The position numbers and the translations under genes are program-made. From the NCBI GenBank assembly GCA_016647705.1, contig CM028335.1, positions 15,397,905-15,461,904 of the forward strand: a DNA stretch of 64,000 bases, in the 5' to 3' direction. The notes under the pieces were generated by a model that saw only the letters and a program-made list of their open reading frames with translations, did not search any database and was not told the DNA's origin. This DNA is from Eucommia ulmoides (Eukaryota > Streptophyta > Magnoliopsida > Garryales > Eucommiaceae). Every line of letters begins with the position of its first letter. The stretch's first letter is position 1. Positions 35,046 to 46,600 of the stretch are shown one piece after another.

Positions 35046-35334
35046 GGTTTAGTGGGTGTGAATCTCAGTGGGGCTCGGAGAACTAGATTAGCCAAGAATA
35101 GCTTGGTGAACCAGGATATATCCTTGTGTGCTGTATTTTTTACTTTATCTATTTTCTGTTATTTGGGTAGACACCTAAATTTAATAACACTTATCCGCTG
35201 CATTATAAAGATAATAATTGATTTAGGATAAATTGAATATTTGATTATTTAAGTGTTGAAAAGATTAAAATTTGTTTAAATTTTTAGAACTATCCAATTC
35301 ACCCCTCCCTCTTGGGTAGCTCACTGAGCCAACA

Positions 35335-35926
35335 ATTGTTGAGTAAAAAAATTAATTTTTCAACAGTAGGTTCATGATAAAATCACATGTTTCATATTCA
35401 ACGTTTTTTTATTGCAAGTTACCATATTTGTTTCCACGTTTTTAGGAGTAATAAAAAATAAAAGTAGCATAAGGAATGTAACCACTTATTAATGAGGGGT
35501 AAATTAGTCCGTGAATTCCTAAAAGTAGTGATCAGTGTAAAATTAAACAAGCGAGTGTAATCGATAATTAAACCCTCAAAAAATGAGTGCTCAGTCATTG
35601 CCCCTAAAATAAAGCAAAAAAAACTTTAAATTTTGAAACATAAAAGAAAAAAAAAAAATTGTTTTCTTTATTTCTTTATTTTTTTGTTTTTTGTTTTTTT
35701 TTTTTGCATTTTTCTAGATTTGTACTTTCATTTTTTCTACAAATACCATACCCAAAAATTACATAAAAATTAAAAAATACAGAATTAAAAAAAAAAAATA
35801 TACAGAATAAAGTAAAAAATGAAAAACAAAAGAAAAAACCTGATGCCTATACATATGAAAAAACTGATTTCTTATATGCATGAAAAAATGTCATTATTTT
35901 TTGTGTCAAAAGTCAATAAAAATGTG
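35335..35926. other. AT-rich spacer between two LTRs
   Basis: Homopolymer-rich with no gene. A candidate target copy ATGTG sits at its right end. Confidence 0.5.
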
Positions 35927-38091
35927 TGAAATGTATTTTGTTTCTTATCAAAAAAAAAATTCATTTCATAATTAAAATAATAATGTTAATTATAATGGAA
36001 TTAGAAATGAATGATTTCATAAATTAAATGATGGAATTAGAAATGAATGATTTGTTCCATTACACATTATTTTACACTTAATCGTTTAAATCTTGGAACA
36101 TATTTATTATGTGCTTAATTGAGAAAGTCTAGATCATGTTTGACATGATCCATCTTATTTGTCTAGACACTTTATGTATATCCATGTTTGGTAATATGAT
36201 TAATTTACTTGTATATATGCACACTTATAAATCTAGAAGTTGTTTATATTGATCATATCTATACCCTTGGATGTATATAAATTTGATTTTGTGATAAAAA
36301 TGAATTGTGTTTTCAAATTTGGCTTTCTGAGAGTTAAATTCATTACTTAGAAATCCAACGTTTTGAGAAAATCGAAAGAGCTTTCGAAGATCAATCAAAG
36401 AGGTTTTCTACTTAATCATGAATTCATTGGAATTGGTATATTGGACGCGGGAATCAAAGTGGTTTTCTACTTAATCACAAATTCGTTGAAATTACCTTAC
36501 CTTCACATTGAAAAGAATCATATATGCTATATGTTGAGCTGAGTTGATAAATAAATTATTTATCACATATACTTATTGATAATATTTTATATGTGATTAA
36601 GTGTGCACTATATCCAAAGTTACTGATGAAGGTAAAAGTTTCTGTATTGATCTTAGTTGAAAAAGGCTAACCACTTTCATGAACACGACGTTATGACTTC
36701 CTACTTGCTCTTACTTGCTTGTATGTATCATGATCATTGTCACCATGTATTCATGCTATATCCTTTTGTGTGAATAAGAAATAAAAGTGATTGAACGCTT
36801 ATGTAAATGGGATGAACCTTAGAATTAGAATTTAACCTTAATGAAAATATAATTAGTCTAGTTTACACTTAGCACTTCAAGAACATCCATGAAATAAAGT
36901 GTACATTGCATTTGAGCAAAAAACACTTGATGGTTTATTCTTGATATACATCTTAAGAGTGTTTAGAAGTTTCGTCAGATTTTGGGATAGATCACAAAGT
37001 TTGAAGTCACATGTCTAGTTAACTTAGACTACCAGCGTTTGCATAACATGTCTACGCCTTATTGGAACGTTATTCAAAAGATTACAGGTAGAACATTATT
37101 GAGTCGAGTAATGAAGAACTTAAAGAAAAGAATCAATAAATAGACATCGGGTAGATCTCTATGGGAAATAGATTATTCAGGAGATAGAATCTCCATAATC
37201 TCAATATATATTAGATACATAATAGTTGAGTTTTGCGTACTTATTATTGTAACTGTATTTGCTTGTTTGAGAGTTATATTGATTATTGTTTGCGAAATCC
37301 AAGGTGGCGAAACTTGATTAAGCATGATCTCTGATTAGGAAAAGGGATTAGGAAATTCAGGGGGTGCGAACCTAGGTAAGAGTGTAGTAAATTATAAACG
37401 TACCTTGCCTTGTGAGAGATTGTAACTAGACATAGATGTACCTTGTCTAGTGTGAGAATGTAGCAAGACATAAACTTAGGTTGTCTTGTAAGAGAGTATC
37501 AAGGTATAAATGACCCTACCTCATGAAAGGTTGTAGCTAGGAATAAACTTTGCTTGTCTAGTGAGAGAATAGTAAGAAATAAACGTAGCTTGTCTTGTGA
37601 GGGAATTGTAGTAAGGTATTAACGTACTTTACTTTGTGAGAGAGTAGAAAGGCATAAATATAGCTTGCCTTATGAGAGTTGTAACACAAACAAACTTGTT
37701 CTGTCTGAGATTATAAAAGTTTGGTCTTCACCGAGGGAGAAGATCTGAATACTTAGTGGATTAGAAATCTCCGCAAGAGCTCAAAGGAGTAGACGTAGGC
37801 AAAGTGATTTTGCCGAATTAATAAAAAAATCCTTGTGTCTTATGTGATTGATTGTTTCTATCTCTATCCTCCTATGATTTACTATTATATGTTGTTTGGA
37901 TTGTGATTACTTTGTTTCAATGCATTACATTGTTAAATATATCATAATAAGTCAAACAATCCATTAAAGGAATCTATTCACATTCATTATCTACGAAAGG
38001 ATTGGTTGAAGTACCTTGCAAAGATAAAAGAAAAAATGAAAAAGTTCCAGGACCCAATTCACCCTTCTCTTGGGTCAAGTCTGGGCCAACA
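35927..38091 (+). mobile_element. Second Maximus/SIRE-type LTR (left end uncertain)
   Basis: The right end is clear: CAATTCACCCTTCTCTTGGG followed by GGGCCAACA, homologous to the end of the LTR at 33004-35334. Upstream are AGACGTAGGCAAAGTGATT and AAAAATCCTTGTGTCTTATG, which match the R-U5 region of SIRE-type LTRs. ATGTG follows the right end (38092-38096) and also precedes TGAAATG at 35922-35926. That gives a possible 2.17-kb LTR, but a five-base match could be chance and the TGAAA start is unusual. Confidence 0.55.
37350..37690. repeat. Degenerate tandem repeats of about 42 bp
   Basis: Around eight imperfect units combine (C/G)TTGYCTTGTGAGAGA with a TAGYAAGRCATAAACGTA-like part. They lie inside the second LTR. 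Confidence 0.7.
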
Positions 38092-38514
38092 ATGTGGACC
38101 TGTAACTTCATACAAATCATGATTTTAAGAGTTCGAAGGTTTCGGAAAAAAGAAAGAAATCTACCCAAAAAGACTTAAAATCGTAACATTGATACTTTCG
38201 GCTGTTCATTACTTGTGATTATTTCAAAATCTGTTGAAGACTTACCCGAAATGATGGTAACACGATGGTGGTTAAAGGTTGGTTGTTGAAGAAGATGAGG
38301 GAGGAAAGATGATTAATTTGAAAGAGAAGAAGATGGGAGTACTGTAGGGAGATAGGTGTTGTAATTAGTTTGAATGAAAGAGGTGTACATTTAGTAAATG
38401 ATATTGCATTTATTTTGATTTAATGATACCCTTAATAGAAAATTAACATAGGTAAAATTGCAGTAAAGTTTTTCATTAAATTGGTGTAGGGATTGCAAAG
38501 TGGGGTATACATTT
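38092..38514. other. Spacer
   Basis: No gene recognised. It ends with the left target copy of the SINE. Confidence 0.5.
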
Positions 38515-38613
38515 TTTTTTTAACTCACACACCCACTCACGCACCCGGTGAAAAACGATCCCCAGACCTCTGGGAAGGTAAGGCCTTACCACTAGCCTAC
38601 CATCGATTCTCTA
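38515..38613 (-). mobile_element. Short SINE (minus) with perfect target duplication
   Basis: Flanked by an exact 12-bp duplication GGGTATACATTT (38503-38514 and 38614-38625). On the minus strand it begins with a tRNA-like box A (GGTAGGCTAGTGGTAAGG), has a weak box B (GAGGTCTGGGGATCG), and ends in an A tail seen as T's on the plus strand. The box A resembles the SINE-like units at 63629 and 63768. About 99 bp, so probably a short or truncated copy. Confidence 0.88.
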
Positions 38614-39091
38614 GGGTATACATTTAGAAGCACACAATTATATATTTAACCGTTGGATTTAAGTTTGAACCACATGAAGGGTAAGTACTGATAAAAATAC
38701 TATAGGAGTATAAAATACAATTCGATTAGATTATAGGGCCAAAGTATAATTAACCCAAAAAACCAATTGGATCTCGAGTTAAACGTTTTTGTTTTTTTGT
38801 TTTTTTTTTTAAAAAAAGGGTTAGAATTAATGTAAAGTGAGGCCATAAAAGAAAAAACAATTAAGAAAAAGGTTACTAAAAATGGACCATGCATATAACA
38901 TGTACAAACATAAAGTTGCTCTTGTTTAATGTGAAAACATTGATTTCATAACTAAAAAATCCGAAGACAAAATACAATTTACGAATTGTTTTTTGCACAA
39001 CAATCTCCTCCCAAACGAAGAAACACCAAGGAAAAACCGTGCACAATTTATGAAATTAAAAAAAAATACAAATTTAAATAAGTTTGGAATC

Positions 39092-41417
39092 TTAATTTTT
39101 CCGAAGGCCAAAAGTAGATAACACAACTAAAAACATCAGTATCACGACCGTAATAAAAGACGCCACCACAGCTCCACTAACCCTCTGGCAAAAATCATCA
39201 AACTGTTGACAAATCGCAAGCCAGTTGGCGCTAGAGTTTCCATTTTGAGCCAAGTAGACTATGGCGGCAGAAGACCCAGTCGTCGCAGTAGTTAAAGCAA
39301 CCATCACCTATCATCAAAAGGTAAATAAAAAATAAAATAAGACCATAAGATGATGTGGATATATATGTGCGCTTCTCTGTGTGTGAAATCATCCGTTGAG
39401 ATTATATAAATACCAATTAGGAAATTTCACTAAAATTAAATATGATAAAAGAATATGGGAAAGCGTTTTGGAGATGTTAGGGTGAATTTTAGTGTTTTGC
39501 TTCTATATTTTTATTTTTCTTAAAAATTGAAGAAACGACACAATTTAAGAATAATTATATTAATGTTTCTTATTTTCTGCTTTGTTCCTAAAATCTATTT
39601 TTTCCCCAAAAAACTTGGAACTGAAATAAAATTTTAGGAAAAGTTATGTTATGTTCCCCCAAACTTGGAACATAAACAAAATTTTCTATTTAGTGTTTTT
39701 TCTCCTTGATTCTATTTTGTCCCACTAAAACGTGGAACATACACTGCTATTTTAGTAATATTTCGATATGGGAAGGTATGATAAAAATTGGCGGTCAAGA
39801 GATTACTAACGTTGATCATTTTAAAAATTTAACTTCTATGATTTAGGATAATGGAAATATTGAGGACGATATTATGCATAGAGTCAAGGTAATGGAAGAG
39901 TACAACCAGGGTGATAAGCGATTATAGGATATCATTGAGGTTGAAATAAAAATCGTACATGATTGTAATAGGACTAGTGATTCTATATGGTTCGAGTATT
40001 GGACACTAACAAGAAGCATGTTTAGAAAGTACGTGTGATGCAGATGATGAAATTATATTAGATGATTGGTAAAATAAGAATAGATAAAGTTGTGAAAAGT
40101 TATTAGAGAACAAGAATAGCACTCATTGAAAAAGAAAAAAAAAATGAGAAAAAATCATTTACAGTTGTTCGGACATGTGCATAGAAGATTTAAAATAAGC
40201 ACCCATAAGGATCGTGATTTAATTCAAGTGAAATGTGCTACAAGAGAGAGAGAATGGCCTAAGACAACCTCGGACAAAATAATTAAAACAAATTTGATGG
40301 TCTTGAACTTGACTAGAGGGATGAATCTGGAATAATTTTTATTACCCAAATATATTCATATAGCCGATCCTACTAAAGTAGGACAGACATTTATTGTTGT
40401 TAAAACTTGGAACATAATAGAATTTTAGGAACAAGTTTCTCTAATTTCAAAATTTGTTCTAAAAATCTAGGAGCATAACGAAAACAAAATTTATTAAGTT
40501 CTCATTACCGTGTCAAAGATAATGAGGAGGAGTTTTGGTCCGGCTGCGTGTGGAAGAACGATGGAAACTATGGAGAATGGAATGGAGAGGAAGAGATATC
40601 CGCTCACTATTGCATTTCCAATCACAAAAAACCTGCGATCAATATATATAGAGAGAGAATTGAAAAATGGGATTAAAATTCAATAGAGAAAGTGATTTTT
40701 GGTTTTTTTTTTTTTTTTTTTTTCAGTTGTCCAGGTCAGCTTACAGGCACCTTGACTAATCACGTTCCTGGACGATCTTAAGGACGCACTTACCCACATC
40801 AGCCTGGAGCATTCAAGATTAAATTTAAGATTTAATTCCTAGAGTGCTCACCAAAAGAGTCGAATGCTAGTTGACAAAGAAATAGGGCACTTCCCATTTC
40901 CAACAGGACTCACACCTCTTGGGGAATAGAGAGAGTGATTTAACCGAGTCAAAAAGATCAATTAAACACAAATGTTAAACTTTAGGGAGTAAAAAGATCA
41001 AATTAAATTAAAAGAGTAAGAAAGTGTAATTTTATCAGATTTTTGTCAAATAAAACTTATGAGTACGAATATTTAAGGATTATAAAGTTGTTAAAATTTA
41101 ATGAAAGTTATAACTTACGTGAAAGTTGGTAAATCATCATAACTGGCTTGGAACTGAAAAAACTGTGTGAAAAAAGGAAGAGTCTGATCGGTGGTTCCCA
41201 TGGTGATCGTCGCGGTCAAGGCCGCCACCACGGCGCATATCCTCAGCACAAAGTCGAATATTGCAACACCTCTCTTGTATCCTCTCTGCCCAGCAGCCGC
41301 GCTGGTGGTTGCCGCTGCCGGAGCCGCCACCGCCGCCAAAAGTGATGCTTTCCCTTTCCTCTCCCTGCTTGACTCCTCAATGTGGATGGCAGTTGAATCA
41401 CTTTTCTGCATTTCCAT
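39092..41417 (-). CDS. CASP: Casparian strip membrane protein, copy B
   Basis: Exons 41119-41417, 40509-40632 and 39092-39307 use the same phases as copy A and give 212 residues. The extra length is an Ala-rich insertion near residues 30-43. The first-loop signature and the second-loop ICQQFDDFC are intact, and the Arg and Asp of membrane segments 1 and 3 are kept. Differences from copy A cluster after membrane segment 2: [12 protein letters not shown] has become [12 protein letters not shown], so an Arg also present in Arabidopsis CASP1 is Leu here. Introns are 486 and 1201 bp against 82 and 474 in copy A because of a SINE and a LINE fragment. Likely role is the Casparian strip domain, as for copy A. 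Confidence 0.95.
39770..40410 (+). mobile_element. RTE-type LINE 3' fragment in CASP-B intron 2
   Basis: The plus-strand translation, broken by stops, includes [14 protein letters not shown] and [10 protein letters not shown], which match the C-terminal end of RTE-clade reverse transcriptase ORFs. The 3' end has ATATTCATATAGCCGATCC, a conserved RTE tail, then a TTATTGTTGTT simple repeat. Heavily decayed, and antisense to CASP-B. Confidence 0.8.
40699..40924 (-). mobile_element. SINE in CASP-B intron 1 with 17-bp target duplication
   Basis: Flanked by AATAGAGAAAGTGATTT (40682-40698) and AATAGAGAGAGTGATTT (40925-40941), 16 of 17 identical. The poly-T on the left is the A tail of a minus-strand SINE. 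Block order matches the SINE at 24330-24507: a box-B-like GCATTCGACTC, then AATTAAATCTTAAATTTAAT, CCTTAAGATCGTCCAGG and GGTGCCTGTAAGCTGACC. About 226 bp including the tail. Confidence 0.85.
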
Positions 41418-41515
41418 CTCTCTCTAGAAATTGTCTTTGAGCCTCTTGTGTTTTATCCTTTTGGTAGATGAGAGGCTGGAAAGCTTGTGATGAAAATGGA
41501 GAGAGTGCATAAGGG

Positions 41516-41522
41516 TTATATA
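41516..41522 (-). promoter_or_regulatory. TATA box of CASP-B
   Basis: TATATAA on the minus strand, about 100 bp before the ATG. Upstream AACCAACTC and the GATGGGGCAGATGGAGAC region (about 41652) are shared with the CASP-A promoter, so the duplication included the proximal promoter. A long poly-T (about 41560-41599) interrupts the shared region in copy B. Confidence 0.7.
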
Positions 41523-41558
41523 GGGAAACTGAGAAGAGTTGGTTAAAGGGTTTTTTTT

Positions 41559-41604
<46 letters not shown>

Positions 41605-41689
41605 TAAAAATGGTATTGATTCAGTTGGAGCAAGTTTAGTGACAATCTTGATGGGGCAGATGGAGACTAATTGGTGGAACCATAAACAA

Positions 41690-42729
41690 ATTAATATCAA
41701 GCACACCCCCTGTTATTTCAGTTAATTTCAGAGACACCCGCTCATATTATTCTAATACCGCAGAACCCTTATCATTTAATTCTGGCTACAAATTAAACCA
41801 ATTTTGACTTGAAGATGATGATGTCATTGATTGAATTTCAAAAATACCCTTGTTTCTCATAATTATTCTTTAATGGACAATTAACACTTTTAATTAAATT
41901 TAGAACGATAAAATTACCAATTTTTTTTTTTCCTTTTTATTTTCTTTACTTTTTTTGTTTTTATTGTTTGTCATTTCTTTTTTCACTTTTACAGTTTCTA
42001 CCCATCCATGATTTTTCTATACAACCAACCCATTTCTACCGCGATCACCACCCAATGACAGAGTCACATTAGGCTGAGAGGAGACTAGAGCACTCCCTCA
42101 ACTTTGATTTATTTTTTACTTGTATCTTTATAAAAAAATCAATTTAAACCGTTAAAAATTTACATAACTTTCACCTAATTTATAAATATCTTAAAGAAAC
42201 TAGCTTCCCCACACTCGATTTTCTAGGTGCCATCTTCTTCAATCTCCATTTGGTTTTTGGTTTGGTATTTTTCATTGGTTCAATTCAAAATGGTGGTGAC
42301 CGGAGCTATCAGAGTGGGGGCTTTGTGGTTGAGGTGATCAGAGTGACTGGTGGTGGTTATGTGTTGTGGTGGGGGGTTTGGTTTAAGTGAATAATCTGGC
42401 CAAAGCCAGGGGAATGTGAGATATGCTTTTAGAATAGTGGATTAGAGGGACGATAGTAGTTCAGTTGACTAATCAATGAGAATGACCATTATTAGCTATT
42501 GGATTTTGGATTAATTGATTGATTTCACATTTGACTTTGTGTTCTATATTACACACTTAATCCATCAACCCCATCCAACCTTTATGAAGAAAATCAAGAA
42601 AAAAAAAAAAACATATACTGCAATCCCTAAATTAACCAATAATAACATTTAATATAAACAAAAAAATAATGTGATATAACAAAAAAGAACAAATGAAACT
42701 CAAAGTTAATACCTTTAATATAAAATAAC
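41690..42729. other. Intergenic DNA, no gene seen
   Basis: AT-rich, with a GGTGGT-rich patch near 42290-42370. No recognised element. Confidence 0.5.
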
Positions 42730-43151
42730 TAAAATCCTTACTAGTCGAAATGGTTGCTGGGAGAACTAAAATCTCTTAGAGATTAGCGTTCTTAATAAGG
42801 AATATAAAAGAATTGGCTTCTAAGGTTTATGTTTCTATTTCGAATTGCTACAGGGAAGTTAATTTGTTAGCGAAACTTGGAAAGTGGTGAAAAAAATCAG
42901 ACTTTCTGGTCTAAATCTGAATGTCCGATGCCTGTTCGTGGATGTTTAAGATTGGATAGACTTCGTTCCCCTCATATTCGGAAGATTAAAGGAATTTATT
43001 AAGTTTTATTTTTTATGTTTTTTGTTATGGTTCTATTTTTCGTTAGATTAGTTTTTGTTTCAATTTTTTTAGAGGTCAGACTTTGTCCCCTCTGAATTTT
43101 GTGTTATTTGGTTAAATTAATAAAGCTCTCCTCGCACCATCGATGTTCCCA

Positions 43152-43160
<9 letters not shown>
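42730..43160 (+). mobile_element. L1-type LINE 3' end (RNase H remnant plus 3' UTR)
   Basis: The plus strand encodes NIKELASKVYVSISNCYRE and LAKLG, the C-terminal RNase H region of plant L1 elements. The 3' UTR follows with GGTCAGACTTTGTCCCCTC and AATAAAGCTC. It is broken by stops and frameshifts. Confidence 0.75.

Positions 43161-43206
<46 letters not shown>
43155..43206. repeat. (CA)n(TA)n microsatellite
   Basis: About 18 CA units followed by TA units, at the LINE 3' end. Confidence 0.95.
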
Positions 43207-43207
<1 letters not shown>

Positions 43208-43645
43208 AAATAAGATAAAATCAAGAAGAAAAAAAATTGGACCTCAAGTTAAAAAGAAATGAAGGTAACTGAAAAATAGGCTAAATTACACTTTGAGACC
43301 TTCAAGTTTGGGTATAACCTCACTTTGTTCCCTCAAATTTCAATTGTTGCAATTTGTTCTTCGTTCGATTTTAAATTCCAATCATTTTTTCACGCAAGTA
43401 GGAAGCAAAATGCAACGGTATTAAAACTTAAAGGGTGCAAAGTGAAACATAATCTTTTCTTGATTCTCATGTGCAAGTCCCTGACTAATTTTTAGTAACA
43501 AAATTTGACTAAATTGATTCAAAAAAATACACTTTAAAGGCAAATTGCAACTATGAAGGCATCAGGAACCCAAATTTCAAAGGTACAAAGTTAAATTTAC
43601 TTTAAAAAAAATATATTTTAAATTTGAAACGAAAACCAACCCTTC

Positions 43646-46600
43646 TCACAGCTGCAATCTCCATCCCCTCTCAGCAAGTGCTTCCACCACTTTGGCAGCT
43701 CCTTCTGCATTATCGTTTAGAGGCCGGTAGCTCCACCTTTCAGACATCTGAATAATCAAAACCACAAATTAGTAAGGCAAATTCCGATTGGTGAAGCCTC
43801 TGAATTCGGTAAAAAAAAAAAAAACGTATAAAAAGGGCTTAATTCTGTACTACCAAACATTGCGTTACAAAAACCAAACCGAAAATCGAGTTACGATCAA
43901 GATTATCGTGTCTTGGTCAATGGCGTATCGGCTTTAGAAAGGAATTCTTATTATATGGTCTAATTTTTTATTTTTTTCCCGTTTTTAGAACAAGTTATTT
44001 TTTATCTCTATTTTAAGTTGACTTTAGCCATGTTATCAAGTGCAATTCAACATCTAATCCAAAGACTAAAAACTTGTTCGAAGAACTAAACGGTAAAGAG
44101 GAAAAAAAACAAAAATAAAAAATTATAAATAACTTAATTCAACAAGAAAGAAAGTGAGAGGCTCGAGAGTTACATTTTCTTTACCGGTGAACGGCCGAAC
44201 CACTCCTCGTTCATGCAGAGACTTGTGGAAGTCCGAAAATTTCCATGTGCATCGTTCGGCTCCAATTACGTAGACAGGCTTTCTAAACATTTAAATAGTT
44301 TTTCGGATAATTTGAAAAAGGAAATTAAAAAAAAATAATAATAACAAAAATGAAGAAAATCAATGTTAAGCATACCCAGTGGTGCACGCTTCACTCAGCA
44401 TGCTGACCGAATCGGCTGTGACAATGAGAGCATCAGCCCAAGCTAGATGGCCCGTGTGCGGATTCGGATCTCAAGAGTATCACAAAAAAATGTAAATTTA
44501 AACTTCAATCGGAGTGTTCCCAAATTAGGAACAAAGAGTTGCAGTTTTGAGTAGGGTCTTTGTTTCTGTTTTTTAAGAAAACTTGGATCAGAAACGAAAA
44601 ATAAAGAAAATATATAATCTCTATTCCCAGGTTAGGAATATAAGGTTCTGTTTGATATACGACCCCGTTTGTTTAGTGTTTTGGTTCCCAGAAAATTTTG
44701 GGAAGAGAAGTACTAAACAAACACCACCATATTTCTAGGAACACAAATAGAAATATGGGAACGTAAACAGTAGCCGAAGGGGGACAGCACCTTTGTTTAT
44801 TGTTTCTGCTAATCCTTTTTACCGTTCCCTAAATTTTTAAGTTAAGAACAGAAACTATTCCCAAAAATTTGAGATTCTCAGAATCTCAGCTTATTCTCAC
44901 TTAAAGGGACAAGATTGGTATTTTTTAAATTCTTAATGAATTCTCCCTTGAAACCTTGTTAGTCTCAAATATATAAAAATGACAAAAAAAATTCCGTTAT
45001 ACGTCAATTTAGGTCAAGGCAAACACAATAAAATATTTTTTTATAATTTATTAATTTTAATTAATCTTATAAATGTGTTTTTATTTTGCTATAATTTGCA
45101 AAAATTAATTCCCTAAAAGAAATATGTAAGTTTAACCTTTACATTTAAAGTGAAATTAAAAGAAAAATGTGAGAATTAATATTGAAACCAATCATGCTTC
45201 TTTGATTTTATTCTCATTAATTATGGAAAAATTTAAGAACAACTGTCATTATCAAATTATTTCTGTTCTCAGATTTATGGAGCACGGATGCATAATTCTC
45301 ATCCCATTTTTGGAGAGTTGAAACAGAAAAACAAAATGTTAACCAAACACCCCCTTCTATTCCTTATTTGGGAATAACCCTTTGTTTTCGTTTTTCAGAT
45401 TCTGATCCTAGTTATCTAAAAAAAAAAAACTAAAAAGAATCCAATTATGACGTTTTGGTTTGTTCCCAGAAAGCTTGAAAGCATCTGTTATTTTCAATCT
45501 GAAAAAATTGTTCCTCATTTTTTTTTTTCCATTTCCCAGAAAATTTGGATCCAGAACAGAAAAACAAAAAACCCAAAAAAATCTCTATGGTTTGTTTCCA
45601 GATTTTTTTGGATTAAAACGAAAAAGAAAAAAAAAAGGATTCTTCTGTTTCTGGTTTTCTGTTTTCATTCCAAGTTCTCTGGGAACAAAAACAAAAGAAA
45701 AAAAAAAACAGAAACATTAAGATGATGAATTCTTGAATGAATTGAGGAGTACCTTTGCCATCCCAAATGTGAACCTTCTGATTACTTGCAAGTTCTCTTA
45801 TCAACAACTCAGATACCTGGCCATTACACAACCTTCTAAATAATAAATAAACAATAAGACATGAACAAAACAATTAATTAAATTAGTAGAATCAGCCATA
45901 CTTTCTTTGGAGTTCTTCGAGAAAAAGATATTCTGAGGCTCCCACAACTTGGAAGAACATTTTGCAGAAATACAACCAGCTGCTTTGCGAGGTCTTCACC
46001 ATACCTGCAATGGCCTACCCAAAAAAATAATAATAATTCAAGTGATCTTTCATGAGAGAGAGAGAGAGAGAGAGAGAGTTGGAAAAAAAATGTTCTAATT
46101 GTTCCTGTTCCCAGAAAACTAGAACAGAGATAGAAACATGGGAACAAAAAATAGGGATCATTCAATCTCGTTGACATCAACCGAATTGAATCAATCTAGT
46201 TGATATCAACTATATGTTAAATTTGTTCTTGCTATCATAGTTGACGTTAACCAAAATGTTGGTAAGAACTAACAAATAAACACTAAAAACTGAATACAAA
46301 AATAGAGTACAAAATATCTGTTTCTGTTCAGCTCCCACATAATTAAAACAGAATTATGGGAAAACAACAAAATTGTTCCCAAATACCTTTTTCTTATCCA
46401 ATTTTTTTGGGAACAGAAGTAGAAGCCTGGGAACAGAAACACTTAACAAATGCCACCTTTAACATCATAAAATAGTGGATGTCACAAATAGTTAACCTCC
46501 AAATAAAAAAAATAAAAAAAGGATTACGAGTGGGTCCTCCAATGTTGACCACAACCAATGGTCTTGGCAGTGGTCCGAACTCATCACGCCAGGTAGAATA

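Larger units (their letters stand above)
33004..35334 (+). mobile_element. Probable solo LTR of a Maximus/SIRE-type copia element
   Basis: It starts TGTTGATCCCGAGATTTTG and ends TGAGCCAACA, a TGTTG/CAACA pair. The flanks ATTAT (32999-33003) and ATTGT (35335-35339) differ at one position. The end region contains AATTCACCCCTCCCTCTTGG, a hallmark of this LTR group. Internally there are repeated GATCGGTCAACCGA units and repeated GATTCTT...AAGAATC hairpin units. No coding region remains. Confidence 0.7.

Noticed and set aside
45447-45873. Lys-rich frames of 86-92 residues on both strands
   Set aside because: They overlap an ELM1 intron and exon 8 in wrong frames and consist of AAAACAAAAA-type sequence.
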